A stretch of DNA of 64,000 nt from JAVBWO01 sp036677375 (GCA_036677375.1 JAVBWO010000019.1:1-64000); one strand, 5' to 3'. Counted from the first letter of the stretch, positions 42,386 to 50,309 are shown. The notes: a model not told the origin generated them from the sequence alone. Program-made: numbers and translations.

Positions 42386-43255
42386 GTGGAAATCAACCAA
42401 TTACGGTTATTTCGGAAAATCGCCGTAACGGAACATATGACCAGGGCTGCAGCAGAGTTGCAGGTGGCTCAGCCTGCCTTGAGCAAAACTGTTAGACAGC
42501 TGGAGACAGAATTGGGCTTTACTCTGTTTGATCGGGTTGGCAAAAATATATACCTCAACGATAATGGGAGAATATTGCTTAAGCATGCCAATATCATTCT
42601 CAACGAGTTAGAGGATGCGCGCATCGAAATTCAGGAAGCAAATAAGCTCAAGGAAAATGAAGTTGTGCTGTCGATGCAGGCGGCATCCAAGCTACTGCCT
42701 GATTTGATCTCCGGTTTTCGCCAGCAACACCCGCAGGTCAAAATTTCTATTGTGCAGTCGGATGGTTCACAGGGTAGGAAATGGGACGTATGCATCACTT
42801 CGTCCCGCAATAGCAAGTTGCCGGCAAACAGCAAGCGCCTGCTCAATGAGAACATCCTCTTGGCGGTACCTGTGGAACACCGGCTTGCTTCACGGGAGTC
42901 GATAAGACTGGAGGAAGTAGCGAAGGAGAACTTTATCAGTCTACGCAAGGGAAGCGGTCTGCGCGATATTACTGACGATTATTGCTTGATGGCAGGTTTT
43001 ACACCCAATGTTGTGCTGGAGAGTGATAATCCATCTACCATTCGGGACTTACTCCAACTTGGGATTGGCATCAGCCTGATTCCTGAAGTATCATGGAAAG
43101 GCGATGCGGATGATCGCATTCGCCTTATGCGGATTTCTAGACCTTCCTGTAAGCGTTGCATTTACCTTTTATCACAAAACAGAAGCTACACACCGCGCGC
43201 CGTCGAACTGTTTGAAGAGTACGTGGAGGATTTTTTTCATAATCTGGGAAAATAG
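42386..43255 (+). CDS. LysR-family transcriptional regulator
   Basis: A 289-residue LysR regulator. The winged helix spans residues 1-60 (EINQLRLFRKIAVTEHMTRAAAELQVAQPALSK..., LGFTLFDRVGKNIYLNDNG), followed by a substrate-binding domain with ILLAVPVEHRLASRESIRLEE, FISLRKGSGLRDITDDYC and GIGISLIPEVSW. The effector is unknown and no divergently transcribed target is adjacent, which is unusual for LysR. GTG start behind AAAGGAGGTGTTTCG. Cargo of island A. Confidence 0.9.
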   Translation: MEINQLRLFRKIAVTEHMTRAAAELQVAQPALSKTVRQLETELGFTLFDRVGKNIYLNDNGRILLKHANIILNELEDARIEIQEANKLKENEVVLSMQAASKLLPDLISGFRQQHPQVKISIVQSDGSQGRKWDVCITSSRNSKLPANSKRLLNENILLAVPVEHRLASRESIRLEEVAKENFISLRKGSGLRDITDDYCLMAGFTPNVVLESDNPSTIRDLLQLGIGISLIPEVSWKGDADDRIRLMRISRPSCKRCIYLLSQNRSYTPRAVELFEEYVEDFFHNLGK

Positions 43256-43415
43256 GGGAGTTAATGCTCTTTCAGCTTACGTCGGGAAAGCGGATTACGA
43301 GGAAGCAAATGCTGCACAAGTGTATCATTATATTGATACCTTATCATGACTAAATGATTGCATTCATCAAAAACAAACGTTGGACTTAATATCCTGCTTA
43401 AGGGGGTGATAGACC

Positions 43416-44012
43416 GTGTCTTTAGACGCATATCTGGTTTTTAAGGCGGTAGTTGAGAAAAAGAATTTTCTCCGAGCTGCAGAGTCGCTACATTTAACAC
43501 CTTCTGCGGTAAGCTATTCCATAGCCCGACTAGAGGAAAAATTCGGACTGACGTTGTTTATTCGGGAAAAAAACGGCGTTCGTCTGACCGCAGATGGTGC
43601 TGAAATGCTCAAATATGTGAAGCAGGTGCTAACAGAACAGGAGAAACTGGACAGGATGCTTTTGCGACTACAAAGTACCAAGAATGGAACAGTACGCATT
43701 GGAACGTTCAGCAGTGTATGTGTTGCTTGGATTCCTGGAATTATTAAATCTTTTTCTGCTATCTATCCTTATGTCAAAATTGAAGTGTGCCAGGGCTATT
43801 ACCGGGATATACAACAGTGGATTGAAGATGGGACAGTCGATATGGGTTTTTTGCCTTCTAGCTATTGTGGCGAACATGAAATGACTGTTTTAAGCAAGGA
43901 TAGGATTATGTGTGTGGTGCCGCAGGATTTTGTTCCACCCAATAAAGAATATATAAAGCTTGACGATCTTAAAGACTTGCGGCTCTTTAACACTTTTTGT
44001 ATCAATTGTTAG
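43416..44012 (+). pseudogene. LysR-family regulator, C-terminally truncated
   Basis: 198 codons: intact helix-turn-helix (SLDAYLVFKAVVEKKNFLRA, LHLTPSAVSYSIARLEEKFG, LTLFIREKNGVRLT) and the first half of the effector domain (VRIGTFSSVCVAWIPGIIKSF, YRDIQQWIEDGTVDMGFLPS, YIKLDDLKDL). After DLKDL the sequence loses LysR character and stops; about 95 residues are missing. The break coincides with a sharp fall in GC content near 43985. GTG start behind AAGGGGGTGATAGACC. It may still bind DNA but lacks half the sensor domain. Confidence 0.7.
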
Positions 44013-44568
44013 TAGTTTAATGTTAGTATTATTTCAAATATTTAAATGGAATATTATGGAAATAACTACTCCCCTAGGCGAACCTATTATTGAATGGATT
44101 ATCTTTGGTTGTTTTGCTATTGCAACTCTTTTCTCAATAATACACTTTTTTAGAAAATTTAAGCTCTCTAAAATTAAAGCCAGCATACCAGTGCTGATAC
44201 AACTAGTTACAATGCTTATGATATTATTTATTCCTTTTACCAATATAGTGATGAATATGGATTTTAGGCAGAATTATGAACAGCGATTAGAGGTTGTTTC
44301 ACTCATTGAATCAGGTAAATTAAACGATACTGATGATAATGGTTTAATTACATTGCCCAAAAAATATCATCATCTATCCAGGGGTGGCGAAGTATTAATT
44401 GCTAGGACAGATAGTGATATTGAAATACTATTTTATACTTTTAGGGGAGTATTAGATCGCTTTTCTGGCTTCCTATATACAACAAAAAATATGGATTTAG
44501 AGAGCCGGGATGATTTAAAGCAAATTCAGAATATAAAAGATCACTGGTACTGGATATCTTCTTATTAA
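43960..44568 (+). CDS. Hypothetical membrane protein, probably 5'-truncated
   Basis: The frame has three hydrophobic segments (LFVSIVSSLMLVLFQIFKW, PIIEWIIFGCFAIATLFSIIHFF, SIPVLIQLVTMLMILFIPFT) and a soluble C-terminal part of about 90 residues with DDNGLITLPKKYHHLSRGGEVLIA. The first 10 codons (MTILKTCGSL) lie in the LysR gene in another frame, so the true N-terminus was lost at the fusion near 43985; ATG 44020 (MLVLFQIFKW) would be the first start in the new DNA. AT-rich and unlike its neighbours. No family recognised. Confidence 0.5.
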   Translation: MTILKTCGSLTLFVSIVSSLMLVLFQIFKWNIMEITTPLGEPIIEWIIFGCFAIATLFSIIHFFRKFKLSKIKASIPVLIQLVTMLMILFIPFTNIVMNMDFRQNYEQRLEVVSLIESGKLNDTDDNGLITLPKKYHHLSRGGEVLIARTDSDIEILFYTFRGVLDRFSGFLYTTKNMDLESRDDLKQIQNIKDHWYWISSY

Positions 44569-44583
44569 AATACGAGCGCCGTC

Positions 44584-44931
44584 TTGGTGGGGAATTTAGC
44601 AAAGTTTCCCTTTATAGATAAAATGGATATGACCTATGCTAGTGTATATTTATTGTTAGCAGCAATTGCACAATTTTTTCTATCATATTATATCTTCCCT
44701 CCGGTTAAAAATAAAAGGAAATGGTTGTCATGTTTTACTATTTTAGTTGGCTTATATTTAACTGCTTGTATTTTAGATATACCACTAAAACTAGCTAAAG
44801 ACTTAAGTTTAATTGGCATTAAGGCTTTAATAATGAATGTAGTTGTTTTATCTATTGGAGTAATCGCAATTGAAGCAGGTTGTCTGTACAAGGGTTATCG
44901 TGTGAAGTGCAAAAGAGAAACTGAGAAATAA
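44584..44931 (+). CDS. Hypothetical small membrane protein
   Basis: A frame of 115 codons with three to four membrane segments (YASVYLLLAAIAQFFLSYYIF, WLSCFTILVGLYLTACIL, LIMNVVVLSIGVIAIEAGCL) and a basic tail KCKRETEK. TTG at 44584 has no ribosome site; ATG 44623 or 44629 (MDMTYASVY) is more plausible. Composition is as AT-rich as the preceding gene, and the two were probably acquired together. Family not recognised. Confidence 0.5.
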   Translation: MVGNLAKFPFIDKMDMTYASVYLLLAAIAQFFLSYYIFPPVKNKRKWLSCFTILVGLYLTACILDIPLKLAKDLSLIGIKALIMNVVVLSIGVIAIEAGCLYKGYRVKCKRETEK

Positions 44932-44953
44932 CAAGGGACGAATTGAAATGTTA

Positions 44954-44998
44954 ACAGGCTGCTACAAATAGATTGATTTTTATCATGTAGCAGCCTGT
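44954..44998 (+). terminator. Terminator-like hairpin after membrane ORFs
   Basis: ACAGGCTGCTACA/TGTAGCAGCCTGT with a 19-nt loop, followed by CCTTTTAT. Confidence 0.65.
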
Positions 44999-45087
44999 CC
45001 TTTTATAAACAATAAACCATGTTGCCACCTCTACGAAGAGTAAATAAGCGTCCCCGCTCGGAGAAATCTGGACAGGGTAAGAACGTG

Positions 45088-45108
45088 ACCACAATTTTGA
45101 CCACAACC
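45088..45108. repeat. Paired ACCACAA repeats near attR (putative arm sites)
   Basis: ACCACAATTTTGACCACAACC resembles 40451-40470 near attL. Confidence 0.6.
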
Positions 45109-45199
45109 AGCTAGATTTGGTAACGATTCTTGATTATTTATTTGATTCATATAAGCTGTATAGAATGCCTTATTATTTGCAAATAAAAATAGAGCAGTT

Positions 45200-45244
45200 T
45201 TGGGGTGGTAGAGGCCGCACGTTCAAGTCGTGTCGCTCCGACCA
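45200..45244 (+). repeat. attR: 45-bp copy of tRNA-Pro 3' end
   Basis: Exact copy of 40355-40399, from the anticodon loop to CCA. No 5' half of a tRNA precedes it, so it is an att site and not a gene. Confidence 0.93.
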
Positions 45245-45710
45245 GCAAAAAGCCTTCGCTAACTGGTATTTTCCAGTTGAGAAGGCTTTTTTATTTTGAC
45301 AAAGAAGAGGAAACACTATTGCAAACTGGTTGGGGATAGCCATAATGATCAGTCTTGTTAAAATTACCGATACAACAGTCGTGGAGGATATTTTGACCGG
45401 CTATACAATGTGACACAACGTATGAAGAAAGGGTTTCGCTATAGCGAACCCTTTTCTGCTGGAGAGGCGATGTCATGAATGACCTGTCGGCATTCTACTT
45501 TTATAAAAATGATTGGTAAAAAATCATTGTTGGTTAGGCAATTAAGTAAAATTCAGACAAAAGTGATTGTTAAGACGTGTTGGAAAGAAACGGTAAGGCG
45601 GATATTTGCCTAAACAATGCCAATAATTGTCCTTTGCCTGCCGATGTGCTATATCAGATGACATGATAAGATGAACTCATGAAACCGAATTAGAAGGGAG
45701 AAATGACAGC
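45245..45710. other. Gene-free stretch between attR and the tail-like operon
   Basis: Two hairpin terminators (45247-45293 and about 45427-45452, AAAGGGTTTCGC...GCGAACCCTTTT) and an open stretch MISLVKITDTTVVEDILTGY (from ATG 45344) too short to call. It looks like the truncated end of a former gene. Confidence 0.4.
45247..45293 (+). terminator. Terminator directly behind attR
   Basis: AAAAAGCCTTC...GAAGGCTTTTTT with an inner AACTGG/CCAGTT stem. It takes the place of a tRNA terminator for whatever carried this tRNA end before the last insertion. Confidence 0.8.
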
Positions 45711-46430
45711 ATGACTTATACGGCAAGAGATGTCAAAGACCGGGTAATCCAATACCCGGGACGTTATAAGCTGACCTTAGTGGCAGGAACCACCGACACC
45801 TATGATTTGGAGGCGGTGCCCGGTACCGTCACAGAGGCGGGTACTGCGGTAAACCGGGCTTATCTGCTGCCTATTGAAAATGCCTTACAGAGCAACGATG
45901 GCAATATTACCACTTTGCTTGGGAAAACCGGGTTGAACGGGCAGCAGTTCTTTACCGAAAGCGGTACCTTCACGGCTGTTAAGACCGGTCTGCACCGGAT
46001 CATCTGTCAAGGGAAAGGCGGCGATGGGGGTTCCGGCAGTACCCGGAGCTCCGGTGGCGGCGCAGGTGGAACCTGTATTGGATATGCCAATCTGGTGGCC
46101 GGGACCAATTATACCGTAACCGTAAGCAGCAGCCAGTCGGTTTTTAACAGTATCTTTATCGCCAATGCCGGAGAACACGGCTACTCTTCAGAAAATAGTC
46201 CTATTGGCGGCGAAGGCGGTACCGCCAGTGGGGGGACTATAAACATTACCGGACAAAGCGGCCGGAATTATTATAGTAATGATCCGGTTTACCTGCATGG
46301 TGTGGGCGGCAGCTCTATGTTTGGATTTGGCAGTTTAAACCGGAGCGGGTCCGCCACCGGCTATGGTGCGGGAGGTAGCGGCGCCGGCGGTATCACCGGC
46401 AAGCCGGGTTTTGTCTTGATCGAATGGTAA
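45711..46430 (+). CDS. Glycine-rich phage tail-fibre-like protein
   Basis: A 239-residue protein. The first 80 residues (TYTARDVKDRVIQYPGRYKL, TDTYDLEAVPGTVTEAGTAV, AYLLPIENAL) match the N-terminal region of Bacillota phage tail proteins, which anchors the fibre. From about residue 85 it becomes a glycine-rich receptor-type domain: FFTESGTFTAVKTGLHRIICQGKGG, GGGAGGTCIGYANL, GGEGGTASGGTINI, YGAGGSGAGGITGKPGFVLIEW. The last block is the usual end of glycine-rich tail-tip adhesins. Start ATG behind GAAGGGAG. First gene of a four-gene operon. Confidence 0.75.
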   Translation: MTYTARDVKDRVIQYPGRYKLTLVAGTTDTYDLEAVPGTVTEAGTAVNRAYLLPIENALQSNDGNITTLLGKTGLNGQQFFTESGTFTAVKTGLHRIICQGKGGDGGSGSTRSSGGGAGGTCIGYANLVAGTNYTVTVSSSQSVFNSIFIANAGEHGYSSENSPIGGEGGTASGGTINITGQSGRNYYSNDPVYLHGVGGSSMFGFGSLNRSGSATGYGAGGSGAGGITGKPGFVLIEW

Positions 46431-46440
46431 GGAGGCTCTT

Positions 46441-47451
46441 ATGGAGATAATTAATTTTGTTGGGAAGATCCCCAGGAATACTTGGGTGGATATCGCTGCC
46501 CTCAAAGACAACGAAAGTACCTTGATTCGGTTTATATTGCCGATGGTGGCAATTGAGGCTGATCTTACCGGAAGCAACGCCTATTTGCATGTGGAAGGCA
46601 AAGCTCCTTTTGCCATTGCCGGGAATATCCAGCCGGCGGCGGGGAGTATTACCCTGGATTATACGGTGCCGGCGGCTTTAACGGCAAAAGCCGGTCAATA
46701 CCGTGCCAGCTTACAGTTTGTCAGAGCGGATGAAGCTGTTTGGTGTACTACTGATATGATCTGGAACGTACTGCCACGCACAGACACCAGCGATTTGGTG
46801 CCGGTGGAGCCTTTACCGGACCTAGTGACCCAAGTCCAGGCGGCGGCGGTCTATGCGCAAAATATAGGTATTGCCTTGGAAGCAGCGCGGGATGCCGGGG
46901 AGTTTAACGGCCTGGCAGGTCCTCAAGGGGCACAAGGAGCGCAAGGCGGGATCGGTCCCCAGGGGCCGCAAGGTTTACAAGGGGTAAAGGGCGATAAAGG
47001 TGACAAGGGAGATGACGGTATAGATGGAAGAAGTTTTATGGTGCTTGCTCTATATCCAACCTTGCTTGCTCTGCAAGCCGCACATGCTACCGGCACAATT
47101 GGGGATGCTTATGCTGTAGGCACGGTTTCAAATAATAATATTTATATCTGGAATACCGACACTTCATCATGGGAAAACATTGGAGCTTTACAAGGACCGC
47201 AAGGTGAAACAGGCCCGAAAGGAGAAAAAGGGGATACCGGTGAAACCGGGTCGCAAGGACTTAAAGGAGATACCGGTGAAACAGGCTCCCAAGGCCCGCA
47301 AGGAGAACAGGGACCGCAGGGTGTTGCCGGAGCCGACGGGCAGTCTGCATATGCCGCCGCCCAAACCGGCGGTTACACAGATACACAAGGGGCATTTTAT
47401 GCAGATCTTGCTGCTATCGATGGACTGTCGGCCGCCTTGGCGGCAATATAG
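46441..47451 (+). CDS. BppU-type baseplate protein fused to collagen-like repeats
   Basis: A 336-residue protein. Residues 1-115 resemble the BppU N-terminal domain of phage baseplate upper proteins (VDIAALKDNESTLIRFILPM, SITLDYTVPAALTAKAGQYR, ASLQFVRADEAVWCTTDMIW). Two collagen-like Gly-X-Y blocks follow, about 160-195 (GPQGAQGAQGGIGPQGPQGL...KGDKGDKGDDG) and 258-300 (GPQGETGPKGEKGDTGETG...), separated by a small beta unit with NNNIYIWNTDTSSWENIGAL. Gly-X-Y blocks would trimerise a fibre shaft. RBS AAGGAGGCTCTT. Lies 10 bp after the previous gene and 13 bp before the next. Confidence 0.8.
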   Translation: MEIINFVGKIPRNTWVDIAALKDNESTLIRFILPMVAIEADLTGSNAYLHVEGKAPFAIAGNIQPAAGSITLDYTVPAALTAKAGQYRASLQFVRADEAVWCTTDMIWNVLPRTDTSDLVPVEPLPDLVTQVQAAAVYAQNIGIALEAARDAGEFNGLAGPQGAQGAQGGIGPQGPQGLQGVKGDKGDKGDDGIDGRSFMVLALYPTLLALQAAHATGTIGDAYAVGTVSNNNIYIWNTDTSSWENIGALQGPQGETGPKGEKGDTGETGSQGLKGDTGETGSQGPQGEQGPQGVAGADGQSAYAAAQTGGYTDTQGAFYADLAAIDGLSAALAAI

Positions 47452-47464
47452 GGGGTGGGATATT

Positions 47465-48907
47465 TTGAGTATTGCCAGTGATTTGAGCCGTCTGCAAGGA
47501 GCGAAAGCAAATATCAAAACAGCCATTGAAAATAAGGGCGTGACGGTTCCCTCGGAGGCAAAGCTGGATAGCTATAACGGTTATATTCAGCAGATTAGCG
47601 GCGGGAGCGCTTATGCGCCGCCTGCCGACTGGATTAATATTGATGATTGTGCAAGCGGTAATATTCAGCTTCTTGTCAGTGATATCGGGTTGGCTACTTA
47701 CGCTTTTGTATGTACCACCGATTCCGGAAATTATCAGGTTGATTGGGGTGACGAAACTGTTTTGACCTATTCATCCGGAGCGAAAGCGCAGCATACCTAT
47801 ACCATTGGCGCAGGGCAGACGTGTAGCAGAGGCTATACGACTTTTAAAATCATCATCAGTCCCGTAAGCGGTGGTTTAAAAAGCTTTAAGGTTTCATATC
47901 ACAGTCTGGCGAACCGCAGCCAATTTCCCGGTGTCCTGGGCTGTGTTATCAATTCCGCTGCTCTTACCGATCTCACCAATGCTTTTTATTGCTCCACAAC
48001 GGTCACGGTGTACAGTGTTTTCTTGGAGTTTTTTAAGGGCGTTAATACTAGCGCGGTAACCGACGCTCCTTATATGTTCTGCAGTTGTACTTTATTGCAG
48101 TCGGTTGACTTGAGCACGTTTACGGAATTATTAAATGCAAGCCATATGTTTCAATCTTGCTCCTCGCTGCAATTGGTAGATGTCAGCGCTATGGCTAAGA
48201 TCACAAACGCCGCTTATATGTTTAATGGTTGTTCTTCTTTACAATTAGTGAATATAGGTGAAACAGTTGCAATTACAGACGCATCTTATATGTTTTGTAA
48301 TTGCAATAATCTGCTGGATTTTGATTTAAGCAATTTTACCGAGTCTACAAATGCCGCTTATATGTTCAGTAATTGCGCCTTATTACATTCGGTAGACGCA
48401 AGCGCCATGACTAAGATCACCAATGCTTCCCGGATGTTTAACGGATGTAATTCTCTTAAATCTATTAATATCAGTAGCATGGCTTTGGTTACGGACGCTT
48501 CCAATATGTTCAGCAATTGTTATACCTTGCAGGAAATCGTAAGCAGCAATTTCGGCGGGGCCGCCGTATCCACCGATTTATCTAATGCTTTTTTCCTTTG
48601 TGAGCAATTAAAAAACATCAATTTTCCTGATAGCAAAATCGCCAGGATCACGGCTTCGGGAAGTGCCGGCGTATTAAACAAGTTGGAAACGCTGACTTTT
48701 AGCCCTGACAGCACCTTCGGTTCTGCCACTGCTCCACAGATCGATATCCGATATAACACGCTGACAGCCGATCAATTGAACGCTATTTTTACCGGTCTGC
48801 CTACTGTGTATAGTTATAAAGCCATTAATATTGTGGGGTGCACGGGGGCGGCTGCCTGTGATAAAACCATTGCGACAGCCAAGAACTGGACAGTTGTAAG
48901 TAGTTAA
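47465..48907 (+). CDS. BspA-like leucine-rich/DUF285-type surface protein
   Basis: A 480-residue protein. After a tail-protein-like N-terminus (SIASDLSRLQGAKANIKTAI, SYNGYIQQISGG) and a beta domain with YQVDWGDETVLTYSSGAKAQHTY resembling a PKD/Ig-like unit, residues about 190-400 hold repeats of the form (A/S)xMFxxCxxLxxVDxSxxxxxTxA. Examples are APYMFCSCTLLQSVDLSTFT, ASHMFQSCSSLQLVDVSAMA, and AYMFNGCSSLQLVNIG. These are BspA/DUF285 repeats of adhesins. TTG 47465 behind GGGGGTGGGA is the start; the open frame upstream of it is a shadow of the collagen gene. No secretion signal, as expected for a phage-type particle protein. Confidence 0.82.
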   Translation: MSIASDLSRLQGAKANIKTAIENKGVTVPSEAKLDSYNGYIQQISGGSAYAPPADWINIDDCASGNIQLLVSDIGLATYAFVCTTDSGNYQVDWGDETVLTYSSGAKAQHTYTIGAGQTCSRGYTTFKIIISPVSGGLKSFKVSYHSLANRSQFPGVLGCVINSAALTDLTNAFYCSTTVTVYSVFLEFFKGVNTSAVTDAPYMFCSCTLLQSVDLSTFTELLNASHMFQSCSSLQLVDVSAMAKITNAAYMFNGCSSLQLVNIGETVAITDASYMFCNCNNLLDFDLSNFTESTNAAYMFSNCALLHSVDASAMTKITNASRMFNGCNSLKSINISSMALVTDASNMFSNCYTLQEIVSSNFGGAAVSTDLSNAFFLCEQLKNINFPDSKIARITASGSAGVLNKLETLTFSPDSTFGSATAPQIDIRYNTLTADQLNAIFTGLPTVYSYKAINIVGCTGAAACDKTIATAKNWTVVSS

Positions 48908-48927
48908 CAAGAGGGGAAGGGTATTTT

Positions 48928-49098
48928 ATGCAAATTGTAAACCATGAATTGATGGTTGAAATGGTTGCTGAAGAAGGCATGGATCTGGTCCGGGAAGCGG
49001 ACGGTTTGCGAGGAAAAAAGGTATATGCGCCTGTAAATTGCACAGATGTGTGGACTGAGGCGCCGGAAGTGAAAGAGACAGGCAAAAGCGAGGCTTAA
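48928..49098 (+). CDS. 56-residue phage-type small protein
   Basis: ATG 48928 behind AGGGGAAGGG opens 56 codons: MQIVNHELMVEMVAEEGMDL, VREADGLRGKKVYAPVNCTD, VWTEAPEVKETGKSEA. It is acidic, soluble and directly follows the BspA-like gene (20 bp), so it belongs to the same operon. Similar very short proteins follow tail-fibre genes in many Bacillota prophages, but I cannot name its family. Confidence 0.65.
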   Translation: MQIVNHELMVEMVAEEGMDLVREADGLRGKKVYAPVNCTDVWTEAPEVKETGKSEA

Positions 49099-49164
49099 GA
49101 TCGGCAATATAAAAATGGAAACAAAAATCCAATCGGCACCCTGAAAAGTGGATCAATGCCCTAA

Positions 49165-49236
49165 AAGCCGCACGTTAAGCTGTGTTGTTCCAATGGAAAA
49201 AGCAGGTGCTACTAAATATAGTACCTGCTTTTTCCA
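49165..49236 (+). repeat. Decayed third copy of tRNA-Pro 3' end and its terminator
   Basis: AGCCGCACGTTAAGCTGTGT then TGTTCCAAT aligns with the tRNA-Pro 3' end (GGCCGCACGTTCAAGTCGTG, then TCGCTCCGACC) with scattered changes and a one-base deletion. The hairpin behind it (GCAGGTGCTAC...GTACCTGCTTTTT) aligns with the terminator of the tRNA at 40404-40443. This is probably the displaced original tRNA end of an earlier integration. Confidence 0.7.
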
Positions 49237-49275
49237 TTGACCACAGTTTGAAGATGGCATTAAGGTAGCGAGATA

Positions 49276-49464
49276 TTAATCTTCTAAAGAAATGACCGAA
49301 ACAGGGCAGCTATCGCGGGCCTCTGTGGCACTGTCCTTTACCGAATCCTCAACTTCAGCATAAACTTCCGCCAGATCATCATCCCCCATACGAAATACTT
49401 CAGGGCAAATGTCGATACACAGCCCACATGCTATGCATCCGGAACGGTTAATTATCGCTTTCAT
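49276..49464 (-). CDS. 4Fe-4S ferredoxin
   Basis: A 62-residue low-potential electron carrier. SGCIACGLCIDICPEVF supplies Cys10, Cys13 and Cys16 (plus Cys20), and the C-terminal DSCPVSVI supplies Cys53, the usual arrangement of monocluster [4Fe-4S] ferredoxins. The acidic middle (GDDDLAEVYAEVEDSVKD) is typical. ATG 49464 behind AAAGGAGTG. It follows the cupin gene by 23 bp and is probably co-transcribed with it. Partners unknown. Confidence 0.92.
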   Translation of the reverse strand: MKAIINRSGCIACGLCIDICPEVFRMGDDDLAEVYAEVEDSVKDSATEARDSCPVSVISLED

Positions 49465-49487
49465 AAGAAACACTCCTTTCACATTCT

Positions 49488-49832
49488 TTATTGTGGAAAT
49501 ACAACAACCAGAAACATTTTGAACTGTTCTGTGGCAAATACGGCGTGAGGCCTTTTAGAGGGCATAATAATGGTTTCTCCGGCGTGTAGGATAAACATTT
49601 CATCATCAATCATAATTTGTCCCGTGCCGTCTAGGGCAATGACCATTGCATCGCCCCCGGATTCGTGGGTGCTGATTTCTTCCCCTTTATCAAAAGCGAA
49701 CAGCGTAAGGCTAAGAGCCTTATTTTGCGCCAGCGTTTTGCTGACGATTTGTCCTTTTTGAAAGCTTACCTGATCCGCCAAGGGTAAAACCGTAGCAAAA
49801 TCCATATTTTTAATGAATTGATCCGACATCAT
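49488..49832 (-). CDS. Small cupin-domain protein
   Basis: A 114-residue single cupin barrel. Conserved parts are GQIVSKTLAQNKALSLTLFA, the first metal motif region GEEISTHESGGDAMVIALDG, and the second, GETIIMPSKRPHAVFA. His in STHES and in RPHAV are probable metal ligands. Such small cupins occur beside ferredoxins in anaerobes; their function is not known. ATG 49832 (or 49829) behind AAGGAGAGATGAT. Confidence 0.85.
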   Translation of the reverse strand: MMSDQFIKNMDFATVLPLADQVSFQKGQIVSKTLAQNKALSLTLFAFDKGEEISTHESGGDAMVIALDGTGQIMIDDEMFILHAGETIIMPSKRPHAVFATEQFKMFLVVVFPQ

Positions 49833-50309
49833 ATCATCTCTCCTTAATTGTCAATTTATCCTATGATCCTATGCTAGAGCAGTCACCGCCTGACAGTTTT
49901 TCACAATTTTTTGCCGACGCTTCCTTTTAAATATTTTGTTCATGACAGATGTTGCATTTCTTTTTATAACTTTTATTACTTTACTGTATCTTATTATGGA
50001 TGTCGTTTCTTATAATTATGTTTTGTTTGTTTTTCCTTTCATTGTTATTTTTAATTTTAGTATAACATGTTTCCATTATAATAAATGTTATCTTTGCAAC
50101 AATTATTAAATATTTCATTATACAGACATGAGTCTTTTTTCTTAGAACACGCATTTTTTCTTATGAGAAAATACTTAACAAAAAAAGCGAGTGATATTTT
50201 ATGTATATCACTCGCTTTTTTAATAAGTTTTTGAATTTAAGGATGTAATCATGATTCAACTTATTTCGAAATTCGTTCCTATGTTTACCGTTCCTTACCG
50301 GAGCTATGT
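49833..50309. other. AT-rich intergenic region with terminator
   Basis: A very AT-rich 477-bp stretch upstream of the cupin gene. The only structure is the terminator at 50181-50221. No gene or RNA motif recognised. Confidence 0.4.
50181..50221. terminator. Bidirectional terminator
   Basis: AAAAAAGCGAGTGATAT/ATATCACTCGCTTTTTT, a 17-bp perfect stem with a 7-nt loop, 90 bp past the deacetylase stop. Confidence 0.85.

Larger units (their letters stand above)
40355..45244. mobile_element. Decayed integrative island A in tRNA-Pro
   Basis: Bounded by 45-bp direct repeats. It contains a tyrosine integrase next to the tRNA, an Xre regulator, a terminase fragment, an IS3 transposase scrap, two LysR genes and small membrane ORFs. 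ACCACAA repeat pairs near both ends look like arm-type integrase sites. No replication, structural or conjugation genes remain and the integrase lacks its N-terminus, so it is probably fixed. Confidence 0.88.
45245..49236. mobile_element. Older prophage-derived segment B
   Basis: The segment lies between the intact attR and a decayed copy of the tRNA-Pro 3' end plus terminator at 49165-49236. Its four genes all resemble the tail-fibre end of a prophage. No integrase or other phage genes are left. Confidence 0.6.

Noticed and set aside
45200..45244. Second tRNA-Pro gene
   Set aside because: Only the 3' part from the anticodon loop is present; the 5' acceptor, D arm and 5' half of the anticodon stem are missing, so it is an att repeat.
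47180..47464. Extension of the BspA-like protein to an upstream start at 47180
   Set aside because: These 95 codons are the collagen-like gene read in another frame; TTG 47465 has a proper ribosome site and starts a tail-protein-like N-terminus.
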